Below are positions 17,861 through 27,855 of a stretch of 61,683 nucleotides of DNA, one piece after another. This DNA comes from Alphaproteobacteria bacterium. GTDB lineage: Bacteria; Pseudomonadota; Alphaproteobacteria; Rhizobiales; Xanthobacteraceae. The notes under the pieces were generated by a model, which searched no databases, was not told the DNA's origin, and saw only the letters and a program-made list of their open reading frames with translations. A program made the position numbers and the translations under genes. Position 1 is the stretch's first letter, and every line of letters starts with the position of its first letter. The stretch spans positions 1 through 61,683 of the forward strand of contig WQYW01000007.1 in the NCBI GenBank assembly GCA_009781045.1, given 5' to 3'.

Positions 17861-20389
17861 TCAGGCCGCCACAACCTTGCATGCGCATTTCTTGAAGTCG
17901 GTCTCTTTGGAGAGCGGACAGGTGGCGTCCAGCGTCAGCTTGTTGGCCAGCTGGGTCTCATCAAAGAAAGTGATGAAAACCATCCCGCGCGGCGGCCGGT
18001 TGCGGCCGCGGGTCTCGATCCGCGACACCACCTCGCCACGCCGGGTCGACACTTTCACCGCCTGGCCGCGCCGCAGGCCGCGGTCCTGGGCATCGTCGGG
18101 ATGCATGAACAGCTGGGCATAAGGATAGGCACGAAGCAACTCAGGCACACGCCGGGTCATCGATCCCGAATGCCAGTGCTCAAGAACACGTCCCGTGGCC
18201 AGCCACAGATCATAGTCCTTGTCGGGCGACTCGGCCGGGGGCTCGTAGGGACAGAAGATGATGGCGGCCTTGCCGTTCGGCTTGCCGTAGAACTTCACCT
18301 CCTCGCCGGCCTGGACATAGGGATCATAGCCCTCGCGGTAGCGCCACAGGGTCTCCTTGCCATCGATCACCGGCCAGCGCAGACCGCGGGCCTTGTGATA
18401 GAGTTCGAACGGCGCCAGATCGTGGTGGTGACCGCGGCCGAAGGAGGCATATTCCTCGAACAGGCCTTTCTGCACATAGTAGCCGAAGGCATTCGACTCG
18501 TCGTTTTCGAAGCCCTGCTGCAGCTCGGCGAGCGGGAATTTATTGACCACCCCGTTGGCAAACAGCACGTCATACAGGGTTTTGCCCTTGTATTCCGGCT
18601 TTTTGGCGATGAGGTCGTCCGGCCAGACCTCCTCGACCTTGAAATATTTCGAGAATTCGATTGTCTGCCAGAGGTCGGAACGGGCTTCTCCGGGGGCTTT
18701 GACCTGCTGGCGCCAGAACTGCGTGCGCCGCTCGGCGTTGCCGAAGGCACCCTCCTTCTCCATCCACATCGCGGTGGGGAGAATAAGGTCCGCGGCCATG
18801 CCGGTGACGGTCGGGTAGGGGTCCGACACCACGATGAAGTTGTCGGGGTTGCGATAGCCGGGCAGCCCCTCCTCGTTCATATTGGGAGCCGTCTGCATAT
18901 TGTTGGTGGTCTGGACCCAATAGGCGTTGAGCTTGCCGTCCTTGAGCATGCGGTGCTGGAGAACCGCATGATAGCCGACGGTCGGCGAGATGGTGCCTTC
19001 GGGCAGCTGCCAGATCTTTTCGGCGATGTCGCGATGGGCCTTGTTGGGGACCACCAGATCGGCAGGCAGACGATGGGCGAAGGTGCCGACTTCGCGCGCG
19101 GTACCGCAGGCGGAGGGCTGACCGGTGAGCGAGAACGGGCCGCAGCCGGGTTTCGAGATCTTCCCGGTCAGAAGATGGATATTATAGATCAGATTATTGG
19201 CCCAGGTGCCGCGGCTGTGCTGGTTGAAGCCCATGGTCCAGAAGGACACGATCTTCTTGTCGGGATCCGCATAGAGTTTGGCCAGCCGTACCAGCCGCTC
19301 GGGGTCGACGCCGGAAAGCTTCGCGGTATATTCAAGCGTATATTTCGACACCGCCGCCTTATAGTCGTCGAAGGTGATTTCCTTCATCGCGGTCGGATCC
19401 TGCGCGCCATCCTTGCCGGCCTTGTGCGATGCATTCTTGGCCGCGACCTCAAGCGGGTGGTTGGGCCGCAGACCATAGCCGATGTCCTCGACGGTATGGT
19501 GGAAGGTGGTGTGCTTGGAGACGAAGTCCTGATTCACATGGTTGTTCTGAATCAGATAATTGGCGACGAAGTTGAGGATCGCCAGATCCGACTGCGGCGT
19601 GAAGATCATCGGATTGTCGGCAAGTTCGAAGCAGCGATGTTCGAAGGTCGACAGAATATGCACTTCGCAGCCGGGATGGGTGAGGCGGCGATCGGTCAGG
19701 CGGGACCAGAGGATCGGATGCATCTCCGCCATGTTGGAGCCCCACAGCACGAAGGCGTCGGCGAGTTCGGTATCATCGTAACAGCCCATCGGCTCGTCGA
19801 TGCCGAAAGTGCGGATGAAACCGACCACCGCGGAGGCCATGCAGTGTCGCGCGTTGGGATCAAGATTGTTGGTGCGGAAGCCGGCCTTGAACAGCTTGAC
19901 TGCAGCATAGCCTTCCCAGATCGTCCACTGTCCGGAGCCGAACATGCCCACCGCCGAGGGGCCGCTCTTCTTGAGCGCGGCCTTCCATTTCTCGGCCATG
20001 ATTTCGAAGGCCTGGGTCCAGGATACTTCCTTGAAATCGCCGTTCTTGTCGTATTTGCCGTTCTTCATGCGCAGGAGCGGCTTGGTCAGCCGATCCTGGC
20101 CATACATGATCTTCGACAGGAAGTAGCCCTTGATGCAGTTGAGACCGCGATTGACCGGCGCATCCGGATCCCCCTGGGTGGCAACCACGCTTCCGCCCTT
20201 GGTCCCGATGAGGACGCCGCAGCCGGTGCCACAGAAGCGGCACACTGCCTTATCCCAGCGAATGCCATCGGGGCCCTCTTTCTGCGCCTGGGCAGCGGGA
20301 GCAAGCGCGGTTCCGCCCGCTGCCGCCACTGTTGCTGCGATCGCCGCCGATTTGATAACGTCGCGCCGGGTTTGTTCGTACATGGTCAA
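17861..20389 (-). CDS. napA: NapA, periplasmic nitrate reductase catalytic subunit
   Basis: NapA reduces nitrate to nitrite at a Mo-bis-MGD centre. The 842-residue protein has a Tat signal ([10 protein letters not shown]), the N-terminal [4Fe-4S] cysteines C50, C53, C57 and C85, and the molybdenum ligand C183 in [14 protein letters not shown]. The rest follows the DMSO-reductase fold with the C-terminal molybdopterin-binding domain ([18 protein letters not shown]). The ATG overlaps the napD stop codon by 4 bp. Length and motifs show an intact enzyme for respiration or redox balancing. Confidence 0.97.
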   Translation of the reverse strand: MTMYEQTRRDVIKSAAIAATVAAAGGTALAPAAQAQKEGPDGIRWDKAVCRFCGTGCGVLIGTKGGSVVATQGDPDAPVNRGLNCIKGYFLSKIMYGQDRLTKPLLRMKNGKYDKNGDFKEVSWTQAFEIMAEKWKAALKKSGPSAVGMFGSGQWTIWEGYAAVKLFKAGFRTNNLDPNARHCMASAVVGFIRTFGIDEPMGCYDDTELADAFVLWGSNMAEMHPILWSRLTDRRLTHPGCEVHILSTFEHRCFELADNPMIFTPQSDLAILNFVANYLIQNNHVNQDFVSKHTTFHHTVEDIGYGLRPNHPLEVAAKNASHKAGKDGAQDPTAMKEITFDDYKAAVSKYTLEYTAKLSGVDPERLVRLAKLYADPDKKIVSFWTMGFNQHSRGTWANNLIYNIHLLTGKISKPGCGPFSLTGQPSACGTAREVGTFAHRLPADLVVPNKAHRDIAEKIWQLPEGTISPTVGYHAVLQHRMLKDGKLNAYWVQTTNNMQTAPNMNEEGLPGYRNPDNFIVVSDPYPTVTGMAADLILPTAMWMEKEGAFGNAERRTQFWRQQVKAPGEARSDLWQTIEFSKYFKVEEVWPDDLIAKKPEYKGKTLYDVLFANGVVNKFPLAELQQGFENDESNAFGYYVQKGLFEEYASFGRGHHHDLAPFELYHKARGLRWPVIDGKETLWRYREGYDPYVQAGEEVKFYGKPNGKAAIIFCPYEPPAESPDKDYDLWLATGRVLEHWHSGSMTRRVPELLRAYPYAQLFMHPDDAQDRGLRRGQAVKVSTRRGEVVSRIETRGRNRPPRGMVFITFFDETQLANKLTLDATCPLSKETDFKKCACKVVAA

Positions 20390-20655
20390 GCCTCCATGAT
20401 GACATGCGCGCCGGTGTCTTCATGACCCGACTCGAAGTGATGGTAGACGAGTGCCGCGGCAACAACGCCCGGCAGCTTGTGGATAGACGACAATCCGTCG
20501 ATGGCAGCCGCCTCGGCGGTGTCTTCGACGGTAACGATCAGACGTCCGTGGTCCTGGATCTCATGCACCTCAGCGCCTGGAATCGAACTGATGGCAGCGG
20601 CAACAGCCTCGGTCTGATCCGGAACGATATGCACGAGAACCCCGCAAATGTTCAT
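20386..20655 (-). CDS. napD: NapD, NapA Tat-signal chaperone
   Basis: NapD binds the NapA twin-arginine leader and holds export until the cofactor is loaded. The 89-residue protein has the expected ferredoxin-like fold pattern beginning [20 protein letters not shown] and containing [20 protein letters not shown]. It overlaps napA by 4 bp and the upstream napD-like gene by 4 bp, so all three are probably translationally coupled. Confidence 0.93.
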   Translation of the reverse strand: MNICGVLVHIVPDQTEAVAAAISSIPGAEVHEIQDHGRLIVTVEDTAEAAAIDGLSSIHKLPGVVAAALVYHHFESGHEDTGAHVIMEA

Positions 20656-20999
20656 ACGTTATCTCCGCGCCCTTGAATGTGGTCGGTGAGCACTGCGTTC
20701 ACTACGCCTGCGATGTCCATAATGCTGAGCAGCGCGAAGCTGACATCGTCGGACGTGGCGGGTGAGAGAGAGGCGATCAGAGGTCCTTGCGCATCATGAC
20801 CTTTGACAGCGAGCCCAGGTAGTTCGGCGATGGCTTCGCTTACAGCAACGCGCCGATCGGGGCGGACATGAATTACAATCGTCGCCCCATGCTGGGATGA
20901 CAGACGGGGTCTGTTGTTGTACCAGCCACCGACAAGGAATTTCCGGCGATCGAGTCGCAGAGCGTCCTGGCTGCTATGCACGGCCGACCCCCATTTCAT
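20652..20999 (-). CDS. NapD-like protein with an N-terminal RRKFL motif
   Basis: The 115-residue protein has a C-terminal NapD-type domain (ATIVIHVRPDRRVAVSEAI, LPGLAVKGHDAQGPLIASL, IMDIAGVVNAVLTDHI), preceded by about 35 residues containing LDRRKFLVGGW. That motif resembles a twin-arginine leader or the N-terminus of NapF. No hydrophobic h-region follows, so it is unlikely to be an export signal. It is the first gene of the nap operon and overlaps napD. It may be a second maturation chaperone, or a NapF remnant fused to a NapD domain. No napE or canonical napF is present. Confidence 0.75.
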   Translation of the reverse strand: MKWGSAVHSSQDALRLDRRKFLVGGWYNNRPRLSSQHGATIVIHVRPDRRVAVSEAIAELPGLAVKGHDAQGPLIASLSPATSDDVSFALLSIMDIAGVVNAVLTDHIQGRGDNV

Positions 21000-21571
21000 G
21001 CCCCGAATTCAGACCGCAAAACCAGAGTTCCAAGGGCTGAAGTCTTAAAGCCAGCCTGTGGGCAGTTTCGAACAACGCTGTGGTGATGCATTGATCTAGA
21101 TCATTCTGTTACCAAATCATTAGCGCTGTGTCCAAGACCCGATGTCTCCAGTGCCCAATGTCAGTGGCTCAGCATCTGTCGTCAGGTCACTGCGGCATTA
21201 CACGGCATTTCTTACCGCTGGGTTGCGTGCGGGCGCTTCGCTGGCGACAGAGGCGCGGGCTTAAAGAGCATGTAGCTCGCGGTCAATGTGAATTATAGTT
21301 CCCATCAGATTCAGATCCGATGCCCGCTTCCGGCATCCTGTGGCGGGACGTTTGCAGCCGCACAGGAGGTGAATCTCGCGGGTCATGACAATGCAAATCA
21401 CTCGGCAAGAGCGTGTGTGATTCCCGCATGTTGAAGCTCGCCCCGGGGCGCCCGCCAGCACGCCGGAACCCGCGCCCCGGGCTTGCCTGATGACAGGATC
21501 GCTGCCATGGTGGAGCAAATTCTGTGCCGAATCATAGGTCATGGAACCCGGTTCCGCTGGAGTTCGTGGAG
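21000..21571. other. divergent intergenic region, nap operon and czcB
   Basis: Apart from the FNR-type site, this holds a long GC-rich inverted repeat at 21440-21482 (arms GCCCCGGGGCGC and GCGCCCCGGGC) and no supported gene. A 93-codon frame on the minus strand at 21261-21542 lacks any motif. The repeat lies between the divergent nap and efflux operons. Confidence 0.5.
21091..21104. promoter_or_regulatory. FNR-type binding site upstream of the nap operon
   Basis: TTGATCTAGATCAT matches the FNR/Anr consensus TTGAT-N4-ATCAA at nine of ten positions and is palindromic. It lies 92 bp upstream of the first nap gene. Oxygen-responsive FNR/FnrL control of nap fits this position, but the regulator itself is not in the window. 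Confidence 0.7.
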
Positions 21572-22786
21572 ATGACGAGACTGCATTTCGGGCGGCGTTC
21601 TGTGGCTGTCATCGCGGCGCTGCTGGTGGGGGCCGCGGGTGCATGGTTTATGACCACAACGGGTGGACCGCGCCGGGTTGCGCCGGCGATCCAGCCAGCG
21701 CAGCGCAATGCCACCCGCTTCACGCCGAGCCCGACGGAATGGGAGACTTTTGCGGTCGAGCCGGTGCGGCAGATGACATTTCGCGCCGAATTCGAGACCG
21801 AGGGCAAGATTGCGGTCGATGAAGACCGCTCCACACCGATATTTTCGCCTTATGGCGGTCGGGTCACCCGGCTTCTTGCCGCTCCCGGTGAAGACGTGCG
21901 TCAGGGCCAGCCGCTCTGTGTGATTGAGGCGCCCGACACCGTCGAAGCCCAGAACGAATTCATCGCCGCGCTCACTGGTCACGACAAGGCCGCGTCGGCA
22001 CTGGAACTTGCGGAAATTCAGTTCCGTCGCGCCAGGGAACTCTATGAGGGCAGGGCGGTACCGCTGAAGGATTTCCAGCAGGCCGAAACCAGTCAGGCCC
22101 AGGCCCGCGAAGATCTGCGTTCGTCGCAGACCGCGCTCGATGCCGCCCGCAACAAGCTGCAGATCATGGGCTTTTCTGTCGACGCCATCACCCGCTTCCA
22201 GAACAAAGGCGGCATTGACCGCGAATTCACCATTCTGGCACCGATTTCTGGAACCGTGCTGCAGCGGAAAGTCGGACCCGGACAATATGTCAGCGCCGGT
22301 TCCAGCGACCCGGTTTTTGTCATCGGCGATCTGTCCACGGTCTGGGTCCATGCCTATGTACGCGAAAGCAATGCCGCCACGGTCGCGGTGGGGCAGGAAA
22401 TGCGGGTCAATGTGATGGCGCTGCCGGGGGAACTGACCACGCACATCGCCTATGTCGCTGCCGCCATTGATCCCGCAACCCGGCGCCTCCTGGTGCGCGC
22501 CAGCCTTGCCAACAGAGGCGGCCTCAAACCCGAGATGTTCGCCGATGTCACGGTCTTTTCCGGAGCCGATCACGAGGCGCCGGCAGTGCCGCGGCAAGCC
22601 CTGATTCATGAGGGGGAGGGGGTGCGCGTCTGGGTGGCGCACGCCGACAAGTCGGTGGAGCTGCGCCAGATTACGACCGGACTCGTCAACGGCGATTTCG
22701 TCGAGGTCACGGACCATCTCAAGGCAGGCGAACAGATTGTCAGCCGCGGCAGCCTGTTCATCGATCGCGCGGCACAAGGCAGTTAG
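21572..22786 (+). CDS. czcB: CzcB-type periplasmic adaptor of a metal RND pump
   Basis: This is a membrane fusion protein that links the RND pump to an outer-membrane channel. The 404-residue protein has an N-terminal membrane anchor (VAVIAALLVGAAGAWFM), a barrel/lipoyl half (GRVTRLLAAPGEDVRQGQPLCVIEAP), a long coiled-coil hairpin (about 130-200), the second lipoyl half (FTILAPISGTVLQRKVGPGQYV) and a beta-barrel. I chose ATG 21572 because it follows a GGAG and gives a clean signal anchor. Metal specificity cannot be read from this subunit. It is 67 bp upstream of czcA. Confidence 0.88.
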   Translation: MTRLHFGRRSVAVIAALLVGAAGAWFMTTTGGPRRVAPAIQPAQRNATRFTPSPTEWETFAVEPVRQMTFRAEFETEGKIAVDEDRSTPIFSPYGGRVTRLLAAPGEDVRQGQPLCVIEAPDTVEAQNEFIAALTGHDKAASALELAEIQFRRARELYEGRAVPLKDFQQAETSQAQAREDLRSSQTALDAARNKLQIMGFSVDAITRFQNKGGIDREFTILAPISGTVLQRKVGPGQYVSAGSSDPVFVIGDLSTVWVHAYVRESNAATVAVGQEMRVNVMALPGELTTHIAYVAAAIDPATRRLLVRASLANRGGLKPEMFADVTVFSGADHEAPAVPRQALIHEGEGVRVWVAHADKSVELRQITTGLVNGDFVEVTDHLKAGEQIVSRGSLFIDRAAQGS

Positions 22787-22853
22787 TGAAGGCAAGTTGG
22801 TTGGGGCCGCTCCGTCCGATAAGGAGCCGCTCTTCGCCGGAGCATGAATTTGA

Positions 22854-25800
22854 ATGGATCGTCTGGTCGCCATTGCCATCCATCGCCGCATCCTGATGGT
22901 CGGTCTGTTTGCTGCTGTGCTGATCGGCGGTCTGATTGCATTTCAGCAGCTCAACATTGAGGCCTACCCCGATCCGACGCCGCCAATGGTCGATGTGGTA
23001 ACGCAAAGTCCGGGGCTGTCGGCCGAAGAGATCGAACGCTACATCACCATTCCGATCGAAACCCAGCTTGCCGGCGTGAAAAACCTCACTACCATCCGCA
23101 CCATTTCGCTCTACGGCCTGTCCGACGTCAAACTGCAGTTCTCTTTCGCCTATACCTATGACGAGGCGCTGCAGCAGGTTCTGAACCGGCTTTCCCAGCT
23201 GGGCACATTGCCGGGCAACGTCCAGCCGCAGATTTCGCCCCTGAGCCCGATCGGAGAGATTTTTCGCTACCGCCTGGTCGGCCCGCCCAACTACAGTGTG
23301 CTTGACCTCAAGACATTGCAGGACTGGGTGCTGCAACGGCGCTTCCGCGCCGTGCCCGGGGTGATCGACGTCACCGGCTGGGGTGGCAAGACAAAGACTT
23401 ACGAGATCGAGGTTGATTTCAACAAGCTGATTGCCAATCACCTGACTTTGCCGCAGCTCCTGCAGGCAGTGGGGAATTCCAACATCAATGTCGGCGGCAA
23501 TACCATCAATATCGGAGCACAATCGGCAGTCGTGCGCGGGGTCGGTCTGATCCGTTCGATCGATGATATCGCCAACACCATGGTGGCGCAGACCGGCGGC
23601 AATCCGGTGCTGGTGCGCGATGTGGCGAGCGTGACCATCGGGGCCCAGCCGCGGCTCGGGATTGCCGGCATCAACGACGCGGACGACATCGTGCAGGGCA
23701 TTGTCCTGATGCGGCGCGGCGAACAGACCATGCCGACCATCAAGCGCGTCGAAGCCCTCGTCAACGAGATCAACCGCTCCAATATTCTGCCGCCGGGGGT
23801 GCATATCGAGCGGATCTACGACCGCCAGGATCTGATCAGCCTCACCACCCATACCGTGCTCCACAACATGGTGATCGGCATCCTTCTCATCGTGCTGCTG
23901 CAGTGGATCTTCCTCGGGGATCTGCGCAGCGCACTGATCGTCGGCGCCACAATTCCTTTCGCGCTGTTTTTTGCCGTGATCATCCTGGTGCTGCGCGGTG
24001 AGTCCGCGAACCTCCTGTCGGTGGGGGCGATCGATTTCGGCCTCATCGTCGATGCCACGGTGATCATGATGGAGGCGATCTTCCGCCGCCTGACGCAGAC
24101 AACCCCGCCCGGCGAATATGACGCGATTTCGCCCGACACCATGCGGGAACAGAAGAGCCATGCGATCATGAGCGCATCGGCCGACGTGTCACGGTCCATC
24201 TTCTTTGCCGCCGCCATCATCATCGCGGCATTCATTCCACTGTTCACCCTGAGCGGGGTCGAGGGCAACATTTTCGGGCCGATGGCGCGGACCTATGCCT
24301 ATGCGCTCGCGGGTGGTCTTCTGGCGACCTTCACGGTAACGCCGGCACTGAGTGCGATCATCCTGCCGGCCCATGTCCGGGACGCAGAAACCGCCTTTGT
24401 CGCCTGGCTGCACCGCATCTATATGCCGGTGCTGCGCTGGGCGGTGGGCAACCGCAAGCTGGTGGTCGGCGGTGCGATCGGTCTCGTGGTGCTGACGCTG
24501 ATCCTGGCCCGGCTCCTGGGTCTGGAGTTCCTGCCCAAGCTTGAGGAAGGCAATCTGTGGATCCGCGCCACGCTGCCGCCGACGATCTCGCTGGAAGAGG
24601 GCAACAGTTACGTCAACGCCATGCGCCAGGTCATTGCCGCCCGGCCGGAAGTTGATTCGGTGGTGTCGCAGCATGGCCGGCCCGATGACGGTACCGATGC
24701 CACCGGCTTCTTCAACGCCGAGTTTTTTGCACCGCTCAAGCCGGTGAGTGAATGGCCGGGCACGCGCGACAAGGAGGAATTGACGGCGCAGCTGCTCAAG
24801 GAACTCGACGACCGCTTTCCCGGCGTGGAATTCAATTTCTCGCAATATCTCCAGGACAATGTGTCGGAAGCGGTCTCCGGCGTGAAGGGGGAGAATTCGA
24901 TCAAGCTCTATGGCAATGACCTGCAGGCCCTGACCAATACGGCCGACAAAATCAAGGCGGTGCTGGCGACGGTCCCGGGTATCACCGATCTCGCCGTGTT
25001 CACTTCACTGGGACAGCCCACCATCCAGATCGATGTCGATCGCGTCAAGGCCGCCCGTTATGGGCTGACGCCCGGTGACATCAACGCCACCATCAAGGTC
25101 GCGATCGGCGGCGACAGCGCGGGCGATCTCTACGAGCCGGGATCCGACCGCCATTTCCCGATCGTTGTCCGTCTTGCGGCGCCGTATCGAAAGAGCGCCG
25201 AGGCGATCCGCAATCTGCGCATCGGCACGCCGGCTGCGAACGACACAGTGGCGCAGATTCCGCTGAGCGAAGTCGCGTCCATCCGGCTGGTGTCGGGCGC
25301 GGCCTATATCTACCGGGAACAGCAGGAGCGCTATCTGCCGATCAAGTTCTCGGTTCGCGAGCGTGATCTCGGCAGTGCCATTCAGGAGTCGCGTCAGAAG
25401 ATCGCCGCAGAGGTACAGTTGCCGCCCGGCTCGCATATGGAGTGGGTCGGGGAGTTCGGCAATCTCGAGGAGGCGATCGGGAGGCTGGCCATCGTGGTGC
25501 CGGTGTCGCTGGCGCTGATCGCCATCCTGCTGTGGCTCAATTTTGCTTCCCTGACCGATACACTGCTGGCTATGAGTGTGATCCCGATGGCGATCTTCGG
25601 CGGGGTGCTCGGGCTGTTCGTGATGGGGATCCCCTTCAGCGTATCGGCGGCGATCGGTTTCGTCGCCCTGTTCGGCATCGCGGTGATGAATGGCATCATA
25701 ATCCTGTCCCAGTTCAACCAGCTCATCGACGACGGGCTCGATCGCATCAGTGCGGCGATCCGCACTGGTGAACTGCAGCTGCGCCCGGCGCTGATGACCT

Positions 25801-25973
25801 GCGTGGTGGCAGGCGTCGGCCTCCTGCCGGCGGCCCTGTCACAGGGCATCGGCTCGCAGGTGCAGAAACCGCTGGCGGTGGTGGTGGTGGCGGGAATGAT
25901 GCTGGCGCCGGTGGTGATCCTGGTGACGCTCCCGGTCCTGATCTCGCTGTTCTCGCGGCGCGGTCCGCGGTAG
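22854..25973 (+). CDS. czcA: CzcA-type heavy-metal efflux RND pump
   Basis: This is the inner-membrane proton/cation antiporter of a tripartite heavy-metal efflux system. The 1039-residue protein has twelve helices in two blocks and two large periplasmic loops. Helix IV carries DFGLIVDATVIMMEA, the HME-RND proton-relay motif with D, D and E spaced as in CzcA (D402, D408, E415 in Cupriavidus). Periplasmic motifs such as VVTQSPGLSAEEIERYIT and GVKNLTTIRTISLYGLS are family hallmarks. The motif suggests divalent cations (Co/Zn/Cd/Ni) rather than Cu/Ag, but this is a family inference. Confidence 0.9.
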   Translation: MDRLVAIAIHRRILMVGLFAAVLIGGLIAFQQLNIEAYPDPTPPMVDVVTQSPGLSAEEIERYITIPIETQLAGVKNLTTIRTISLYGLSDVKLQFSFAYTYDEALQQVLNRLSQLGTLPGNVQPQISPLSPIGEIFRYRLVGPPNYSVLDLKTLQDWVLQRRFRAVPGVIDVTGWGGKTKTYEIEVDFNKLIANHLTLPQLLQAVGNSNINVGGNTINIGAQSAVVRGVGLIRSIDDIANTMVAQTGGNPVLVRDVASVTIGAQPRLGIAGINDADDIVQGIVLMRRGEQTMPTIKRVEALVNEINRSNILPPGVHIERIYDRQDLISLTTHTVLHNMVIGILLIVLLQWIFLGDLRSALIVGATIPFALFFAVIILVLRGESANLLSVGAIDFGLIVDATVIMMEAIFRRLTQTTPPGEYDAISPDTMREQKSHAIMSASADVSRSIFFAAAIIIAAFIPLFTLSGVEGNIFGPMARTYAYALAGGLLATFTVTPALSAIILPAHVRDAETAFVAWLHRIYMPVLRWAVGNRKLVVGGAIGLVVLTLILARLLGLEFLPKLEEGNLWIRATLPPTISLEEGNSYVNAMRQVIAARPEVDSVVSQHGRPDDGTDATGFFNAEFFAPLKPVSEWPGTRDKEELTAQLLKELDDRFPGVEFNFSQYLQDNVSEAVSGVKGENSIKLYGNDLQALTNTADKIKAVLATVPGITDLAVFTSLGQPTIQIDVDRVKAARYGLTPGDINATIKVAIGGDSAGDLYEPGSDRHFPIVVRLAAPYRKSAEAIRNLRIGTPAANDTVAQIPLSEVASIRLVSGAAYIYREQQERYLPIKFSVRERDLGSAIQESRQKIAAEVQLPPGSHMEWVGEFGNLEEAIGRLAIVVPVSLALIAILLWLNFASLTDTLLAMSVIPMAIFGGVLGLFVMGIPFSVSAAIGFVALFGIAVMNGIIILSQFNQLIDDGLDRISAAIRTGELQLRPALMTCVVAGVGLLPAALSQGIGSQVQKPLAVVVVAGMMLAPVVILVTLPVLISLFSRRGPR

Positions 25974-26137
25974 AGGCGGCACATTCCGCTGAAAGGCGGA
26001 ATCCGAAAAAAGAGCGAAAGCGCTCGTCGGGGGGCTTGCAACCTTGCTGGCAGCTCGCGGGTCGTCGCTTGGAGGACTGCAGGCTGTGGATGACGATCTG
26101 CAATCGCGAACCCGCTGCCGGCTTCTTCCGACAGCCC

Positions 26138-27550
26138 CTATTGACCGGATGGCGTACGCAGGCCGTGCCAGGCGTCGCGGACCTGGTGATAATGCGCTTC
26201 CGGCAGATAGTCGGGGGTGTTGAGATTGAGGGTCTTGACGTCAAGATGACCGACCGCACTGAGCAGGGTGTAGGACGCGATCACACGGTCACGCACAGCG
26301 CTGATCAGGTGGGCCTTGGCCAGGACCACATCCGCCTGGGCATTCAGCACCTCAACGGTGGTGCGTTGCCCCCCCTGGGATTCGCGGCGGACACCCTCCA
26401 GTGCCACTGTGGCGGCACGCAGCTCGGCTTCCGATGCCTCGACGGCAACCTTGGCGCCTTCATTGGCGACCCAGGCGCCGACCACCGCAGTGCGGGTCTG
26501 ACCACGGACCTGATCGAGCACCAGACGACTCTGGGTTGTGAGTTCCTTGGCCTGGCGCGTCTGTGACGCCGCCATGCCGCCATCATAGATCGGTGCGGTG
26601 ATGCTGCCGACGATCGAGGCCTGATCGGTTGCCGAAGTGCCGAGGGTCGGATCATCCTGACGGCTGCGGCTGATGCTGCCCTGGAGTGTGGCGCTTGGCA
26701 GCAGCGTGCCTTCGGCGAGGTGAATGGTGGTGGTGGCAATGTCGACGTCGAAACTGGCGGCTGTGATCGCAGGATGCTCGTGGAGCGCTCCGGCGAGCGC
26801 GGCGTCGCGGCTGGTCGGCAGCAGCCGATCCGCAGGTTCCGCGCGACGAAGCTGCCCGGGGTTGTTGCCGATGACCTGATTATAGGTTGCCTGGCTCACC
26901 GCGAGCAGAACCTCGGCAGCGTTGAGATCGGCGAGTCCCCGACGCATCCGGGCTTCCGCCTGTGCGGTATCGGTCGGGGTGACGTCGCCGGCCTGGAGCC
27001 GGCGTTCGGTGATCGCCAGGGTTTCCTTGAGGAAAGTGACATTGGAGCGCTGGGCCTCGACCAGAGACTGATTCGCCACCACATTGGTATAGGCGGTCAC
27101 CGCGTCCAGCAGCACGCCCTGTGCGACATTGCGCAAGGCTTCACGGCCGGATTGAACCTGCAATTCGGCGACCCGCACATTGTTGGCGGTGCGGAAACCA
27201 TTGAAAAGCGTCTGCGTCACCGTGACGCCGATTTCCCACGGTTTGAGCGAGGCCGATTGTCTTGTGTTGTCGGGAAGCAGGTTGCGCACCGCCTGCATAC
27301 CCGCGCTGAGGCTGGCGACGATCTGTGGCCGGTAGCCGGAGAGCGCCTGCGGCACGTTTTCATCGGTGGCACGCTGACGGGCGCGCTCGGCGTTCATCTG
27401 GGGATTGCTGCGATAGGCCTTCACCAGAGCATCGGACAGGGTTTCGGCAACGGCACCGTGGATGCCGGCACAGGCGTAAAGGATCACCGCGGCGAGCGCG
27501 GTGCGCACGGGCCGTTTCCTATGCAGAGCTGTGGCTGACCATCTGGTCAT
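26138..27550 (-). CDS. TolC-family outer-membrane efflux protein
   Basis: The 470-residue protein has a signal peptide (AALAAVILYACAGIHGAVAE region) and two outer-membrane efflux protein repeats, each a pair of long helices with beta strands. It starts ETLSDALVKAYRSNPQMNAER and resembles TolC of alphaproteobacteria (TQTLFNGFRTANNVR, APIYDGGMAASQTRQAKE). It is convergent with czcA, so it is not in the same transcript. It could serve the CzcBA pump or a type I/RND system elsewhere. The unlinked transcription argues for a shared, general channel. Confidence 0.9.
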   Translation of the reverse strand: MTRWSATALHRKRPVRTALAAVILYACAGIHGAVAETLSDALVKAYRSNPQMNAERARQRATDENVPQALSGYRPQIVASLSAGMQAVRNLLPDNTRQSASLKPWEIGVTVTQTLFNGFRTANNVRVAELQVQSGREALRNVAQGVLLDAVTAYTNVVANQSLVEAQRSNVTFLKETLAITERRLQAGDVTPTDTAQAEARMRRGLADLNAAEVLLAVSQATYNQVIGNNPGQLRRAEPADRLLPTSRDAALAGALHEHPAITAASFDVDIATTTIHLAEGTLLPSATLQGSISRSRQDDPTLGTSATDQASIVGSITAPIYDGGMAASQTRQAKELTTQSRLVLDQVRGQTRTAVVGAWVANEGAKVAVEASEAELRAATVALEGVRRESQGGQRTTVEVLNAQADVVLAKAHLISAVRDRVIASYTLLSAVGHLDVKTLNLNTPDYLPEAHYHQVRDAWHGLRTPSGQ

Positions 27551-27855
27551 GAGATCCCTGAGAAGCGGCTGCGGTCGTTGGGCGCAAACGTTAACAGCCG
27601 TGTCATTGTTTAACGGGCATCGCCCGTGCAGGCAAACGTGGCCGCGAGCGCCCGCCGCGGCGCAATCCTGGAATTATCTGGAACTGTTTGGGAATCCAGC
27701 GTTTTCAAGCCAGGTGACGGAGCGCAGAGGCAGACGGCGTCAGGTAGCGGTGATGCTCTTGCCTGCCGGATACTGCGGTCGATTCGTCATCGACCACAGC
27801 ATCCGGTCTGCAGGTTTTCGCCTTCGGAAGTGAAAGGCGGACTGGCGTCAGGAAC

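Noticed and set aside
18101..20425. 774-codon open frame antisense to napA
   Set aside because: It is the reverse strand of a GC-rich gene with strong codon bias. napA has complete motifs and operon overlaps.
21261..21542. 93-codon minus-strand frame between nap and czcB
   Set aside because: It spans the GC-rich inverted repeat and the czcB ribosome binding region, with no motif.
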